This document shows, piece by piece, positions 61,507-64,000 of a DNA stretch of 64,000 bases (position 1 is the first letter of the stretch; every line of letters starts with the position of its first letter). The stretch is from the NCBI GenBank assembly GCA_964579205.1, contig CAZOFH010000001.1, forward strand, positions 124,001 through 188,000. The letters run 5' to 3'. This stretch comes from UBA7867 sp964579205 (lineage in GTDB: Bacteria > Bacillota > Clostridia > Christensenellales > UBA1242). The position numbers and the translations under genes are program-made. The notes under the pieces are model-generated. The model was not told the origin of the DNA. It worked only from the letters and a program-made list of their open reading frames with translations, and did no database searches.

Positions 61507-62514
61507 ATGGAAGGTAAGAGAAACAACGGAATGTTTGGGATGGACTACATTGATTTGGACAACCCTACACGCGAGACAAAAGCCGCAAAAACTCAAAAGC
61601 GCGGCTTGCTCAGCAGATTGCGTAAATCTAGTCAGCCTGCATACACCAGTTCTGCTTTTGACGCCGCTACTCGCGAGTACGAAAAGGCTACCAAGGGTGC
61701 CAAGGCTAGGATTAGCAATGCAGCCGCTATCATCCTTGGTGTGGCTACCGCTGGTATCGCTGGCTTTGCCTACGCGACCAAGTCTATCGCGTACAAAAAG
61801 GCTTTGGCTACTGCACAATACAATGAGCAGATTATCGAGGCGCAAAAGGACGCTGTCGAGGCTATCCACCAGAGCGCTGTCAACGCACTCAACACTGGTA
61901 ACCCTCTATTCGACTACAACGCGTACGGCTCAACTATTTTCCCTGATATGAATGGTAAGTTTAGCCAATTCGCACAGGAGCACCCTGAGCTCGCGCAAAA
62001 AATCGTAGAGAGGACTCACGCCCACAGCAACTCTGACGTGCTCAACCAGTATGCTCAAGATCGTGGCTTTGCAGATTACGATGCATTTTGGGAGTGGACT
62101 AACACCAACTTTGCTGACCTCTTCACTCAGGCTGGGACTATCAACCCAAACGCTAATATGCAGGCTCTCGACGCATACTACTACACATTCGTAGATATGT
62201 ACAACTACTTGGGCGATGAGGCTGTGCATTTTTACGCTGACGATATCCTCAAGGCTGGTATCGACCCTAGCACTTTGCAAAATGTGCAGATTATCACCGA
62301 CCCATTCACCGACGCAAGTGGCAACATTGTCAACGAGTGGACTATGGAGTTGGCGCCTGACGCAGTAGACGCTATGTCAAATGTCAACCTTGACTCGACC
62401 GAGATTGTCGGCGCTATCGGTATCGCTGCAATGGCTGGCTTGGGTGGCTACTTTGTCGCTAGCAAAATCGGCGACAAGTTGGCAAGCAAATCTGCCGAAT
62501 CTCAAAACAAATAA
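61507..62514 (+). CDS. Unknown membrane protein, probably highly expressed
   Basis: 335 residues from ATG 61507 (MEGKRNNGMFGMDY), after GGGAGAGattatt; the frame to 61492 lacks a ribosome site. Layout: a basic, Ala/Lys-rich cytoplasmic N-terminus (1-70), a first membrane helix AAAIILGVATAGIAGFAYA (about 75-95), a domain of about 190 residues that is acidic and rich in Asn, Tyr and Ala, a second helix VGAIGIAAMAGLGGYFVA (about 300-318), and a basic end. The perfect promoter and a visibly restricted codon choice (GCT, GGT, AAG, AAC) suggest strong expression. I do not recognise a family. It is not linked in operon to spoVT, which is convergent. Confidence 0.8.
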   Translation: MEGKRNNGMFGMDYIDLDNPTRETKAAKTQKRGLLSRLRKSSQPAYTSSAFDAATREYEKATKGAKARISNAAAIILGVATAGIAGFAYATKSIAYKKALATAQYNEQIIEAQKDAVEAIHQSAVNALNTGNPLFDYNAYGSTIFPDMNGKFSQFAQEHPELAQKIVERTHAHSNSDVLNQYAQDRGFADYDAFWEWTNTNFADLFTQAGTINPNANMQALDAYYYTFVDMYNYLGDEAVHFYADDILKAGIDPSTLQNVQIITDPFTDASGNIVNEWTMELAPDAVDAMSNVNLDSTEIVGAIGIAAMAGLGGYFVASKIGDKLASKSAESQNK

Positions 62515-62531
62515 TTTATAACAAAACCAAA

Positions 62532-62558
62532 AATGACCCACTTGGGGTCATTCTTTTA
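62532..62558 (+). terminator. Terminator of the 61507 gene
   Basis: AATGACCC-ACTTG-GGGTCATT followed by CTTTT. Confidence 0.8.
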
Positions 62559-62623
62559 TCTATAGTAGTATGTAAAACAAATTTTTTAACTAGTGAAAGC
62601 CATTGCCTAAGCGAGCCTAGACC

Positions 62624-63139
62624 TTACTCAGCAAAGTAACTAGCCACAAATTCGGCAATCAATTTTGCCAATCTCTCAGCAGTCGCCGCATCTATGGCAC
62701 CTACCACGACCGCCCCCAGCACGTCACCGTCACACAAAATCGGCTGAAAGCAACACTTGCCCGCGACAGTCTTTTTGGTAGATATGCGCAAGTCATCTAC
62801 GATTTGAGATTTTCTCTGCTCCATCATCTCCAGCATATCATCGCCACAAGTCCCGAGTTCTCCTGTAGTCTCACCATTCCAACAAACCAATTTTTCTGAA
62901 TCGAGTATGGCAATATCGCACTCATTCCCCGCACGCGCCACATCGACGATTTGTTTTGCCAACGGCACGATTTCTCTAATCAGGTGAAATTTCCTAATCA
63001 CGACCTGCTTGTTGCTGCACGCGCAAAATTCCATCAAATCTCCGCAATTTATCTTGAGCGCCTTGCGCACCTCGCGCGGGATAACCACCCGCCCCAGCAC
63101 ATCCACGCGCCTCAACGCTCCCTTTTTGTTATCCGACAT
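62624..63139 (-). CDS. spoVT: Stage V sporulation protein T (SpoVT)
   Basis: 171 residues from ATG 63139 (MSDNKKGALRRVD), after AAGGAGattgatt. SpoVT is an AbrB-type DNA-binding regulator of forespore genes. The swapped-hairpin AbrB domain is at 8-55 (RRVDVLGRVVIPREVRKALKI). A GAF-like domain follows (about 60-170), with CQ-like features less clear but the VVVGAIDAATAERLAKLIAEF end typical. Length fits the 178-residue Bacillus subtilis protein. Upstream, GTATA and TATAATA boxes could be a sporulation-type promoter, but this is not certain. Confidence 0.9.
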   Translation of the reverse strand: MSDNKKGALRRVDVLGRVVIPREVRKALKINCGDLMEFCACSNKQVVIRKFHLIREIVPLAKQIVDVARAGNECDIAILDSEKLVCWNGETTGELGTCGDDMLEMMEQRKSQIVDDLRISTKKTVAGKCCFQPILCDGDVLGAVVVGAIDAATAERLAKLIAEFVASYFAE

Positions 63140-63195
63140 AATCAATCTCCTTGTCCTTTTGTTATTATTATAAATCTTTTGTTACTTTTTATACA

Positions 63196-63230
63196 CAAAA
63201 AGCCTCTCGGGATTTGCGAGAGAACTTTTT
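63196..63230 (-). terminator. Terminator of the 63244 gene
   Basis: CTCTCG (63204-63209) pairs with CGAGAG (63217-63222), extended by AAAAAG/CTTTTT; T run on the minus strand. Confidence 0.75.
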
Positions 63231-63243
63231 AATTCTTGGGGCT

Positions 63244-63849
63244 TTATGCGATAAGCTCCAAGAGGCGGGGCATCACTTTAGCGCGGACTGCCTCTGCCTC
63301 GTGGCTAAATTTGACAAAATTGTCGTCTTCGATGAGAGGCTTTTTGGCAATATCTAGCAGTTCGACGCCGCCCATTTGGCAAAAGAGGATGGAAAAATTC
63401 TGCGCGATAAACTCGGCGATATTGTCTGAATTGAGCCCATTCTTGCTCACAATGTCATCCACCTTGTCACTCTTGAGGACATACTCATACACAGGGTCAA
63501 AGAATAGCCTCATACGCTCGACAGAGAGTTTGCTACCATAACTAGTAGCAATCAGCCCCCAGTAGTGGGCGCGTACCAAATTTCGCGGCAGCACCCCGGG
63601 GATACCCTTTTTGTAAGTGTAGCACAAGTAATCTTGTGCAGGCACGATACCACCCGCCGCCATCTCAACAATATCCATCAGTTTTTGCTCATAGAGGTCG
63701 GCAAAGACTCTCTCAGGCAACTGGTCCTCTTGCAAATTGAGGGTCGCCACCTCCTCCTTGATTACATTAAAAAACAGCACTTGGGTATCATAGTCCACAT
63801 GACTAATATCCGACGCCTGAAAGTCTTGGGGGTCAAAATCCATTGACAT
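63244..63849 (-). CDS. Hypothetical protein with a Sel1-like segment
   Basis: 201 residues from ATG 63849 (MSMDFDPQDF), after GGAGGAGattt; the frame to 63870 would cover that ribosome site. Acidic, soluble, predicted all-helical. Residues about 70-120 (AQDYLCYTYKKG, LVRAHYWGLIATSYG) resemble a single Sel1-type repeat, a helix pair used for protein contacts. I do not recognise the whole family. It starts 10 nt after the stop of the next gene upstream, so the two form an operon. Confidence 0.7.
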   Translation of the reverse strand: MSMDFDPQDFQASDISHVDYDTQVLFFNVIKEEVATLNLQEDQLPERVFADLYEQKLMDIVEMAAGGIVPAQDYLCYTYKKGIPGVLPRNLVRAHYWGLIATSYGSKLSVERMRLFFDPVYEYVLKSDKVDDIVSKNGLNSDNIAEFIAQNFSILFCQMGGVELLDIAKKPLIEDDNFVKFSHEAEAVRAKVMPRLLELIA

Positions 63850-63859
63850 AAATCTCCTC

Positions 63860-64000
63860 CTAAATTCCAAAATCGCGTTTTAGCGAACGCACCGAGCGCT
63901 TGAACCTAAACATAAACATCAAGACGAATTCGCTCAATGCCACCAAAAGCGCTACCAATGTTGGCCATAGTATAGCACATTTCAAGAAAAATAACAACAA
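63860..64000 (-). CDS. C-terminal end of a membrane protein (runs off the right edge)
   Basis: The minus-strand frame is open from the window edge to TAG at 63862-63860: 46 residues, mostly one hydrophobic helix (AILWPTLVALLVALSEFVLM) followed by a basic end FRFKRSVRSLKRDFGI. Too short to identify. The downstream gene's ribosome site begins right after its stop, which supports it as a real coding frame. Confidence 0.6.
   Translation of the reverse strand: MLLFFLKCAILWPTLVALLVALSEFVLMFMFRFKRSVRSLKRDFGI

Overview
The window looks like chromosomal DNA of an endospore-forming Clostridia-type bacterium (Bacillota), probably an uncultured gut lineage. The reasons are SpoIIID, SpoVT and a PdaB-type deacetylase, strong GGAGG-type ribosome binding sites, and many sigma-A promoters of the form TTGAyw-N17-TAtAAT. 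No species can be named from the sequence alone. Most genes are on the minus strand. The space between genes is rich in structured dispersed repeats.

Layout. 1-15.1 kb: three paralogous InlB-repeat surface proteins (partial at 1-949; 1091-5480; 12938-15144) and a smaller one (7228-8217). Among them lie ttcA, spoIIID, a small unknown gene and a 1266-residue unknown protein. Two of the large paralogues start with a run of 13 G bases inside the codons just before their membrane anchor. In the sequence given, both runs put the start codon out of frame, which is the signature of phase-variable ON/OFF genes. Their promoters are copies of each other. 15.1-17.8 kb: tRNA-Glu(CTC), a two-domain ssb and a pdaB-like gene. 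18.1-29.5 kb: a conjugation-type secretion module resembling the Mbov_0395/0396/0397 group of ICE proteins (VirB4 ATPase fused to PrgI, a VirB6-like channel with a separate tail protein, a lipoprotein, a pilin, and VirD4 on the plus strand). No relaxase, integrase or attachment site was found. 29.6-38.4 kb: a 2903-residue membrane-anchored surface protein. 38.7-40 kb: a Rho paralogue that has lost its ATP-binding P-loop. 40.1-41.3 kb: two ABC-2 permeases, one truncated, with no ATPase gene. 41.5-56.6 kb: one gene of 15.1 kb for a 5037-residue GLUG/Ig-like lipoprotein. 56.8-60.9 kb: an operon of a FadH-like flavin/Fe-S reductase and the two subunits of aconitase X. 60.9-64 kb: a PH-like protein, an unknown membrane protein behind a perfect consensus promoter, SpoVT, and two genes of unknown role.

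How it fits together. About half of the DNA encodes very large exported proteins (Ig-like, InlB B-repeat, GLUG), so the locus is mainly a cell-surface island. The secretion module sits among housekeeping and sporulation genes, so it may be a resident system rather than an intact mobile element. Two families of structured repeats recur in the gaps: a hairpin whose stem sequence changes but stays paired (nine copies), and an 84-91-nt cloverleaf-like element (two copies). No CRISPR array, rRNA or transposase gene was seen.
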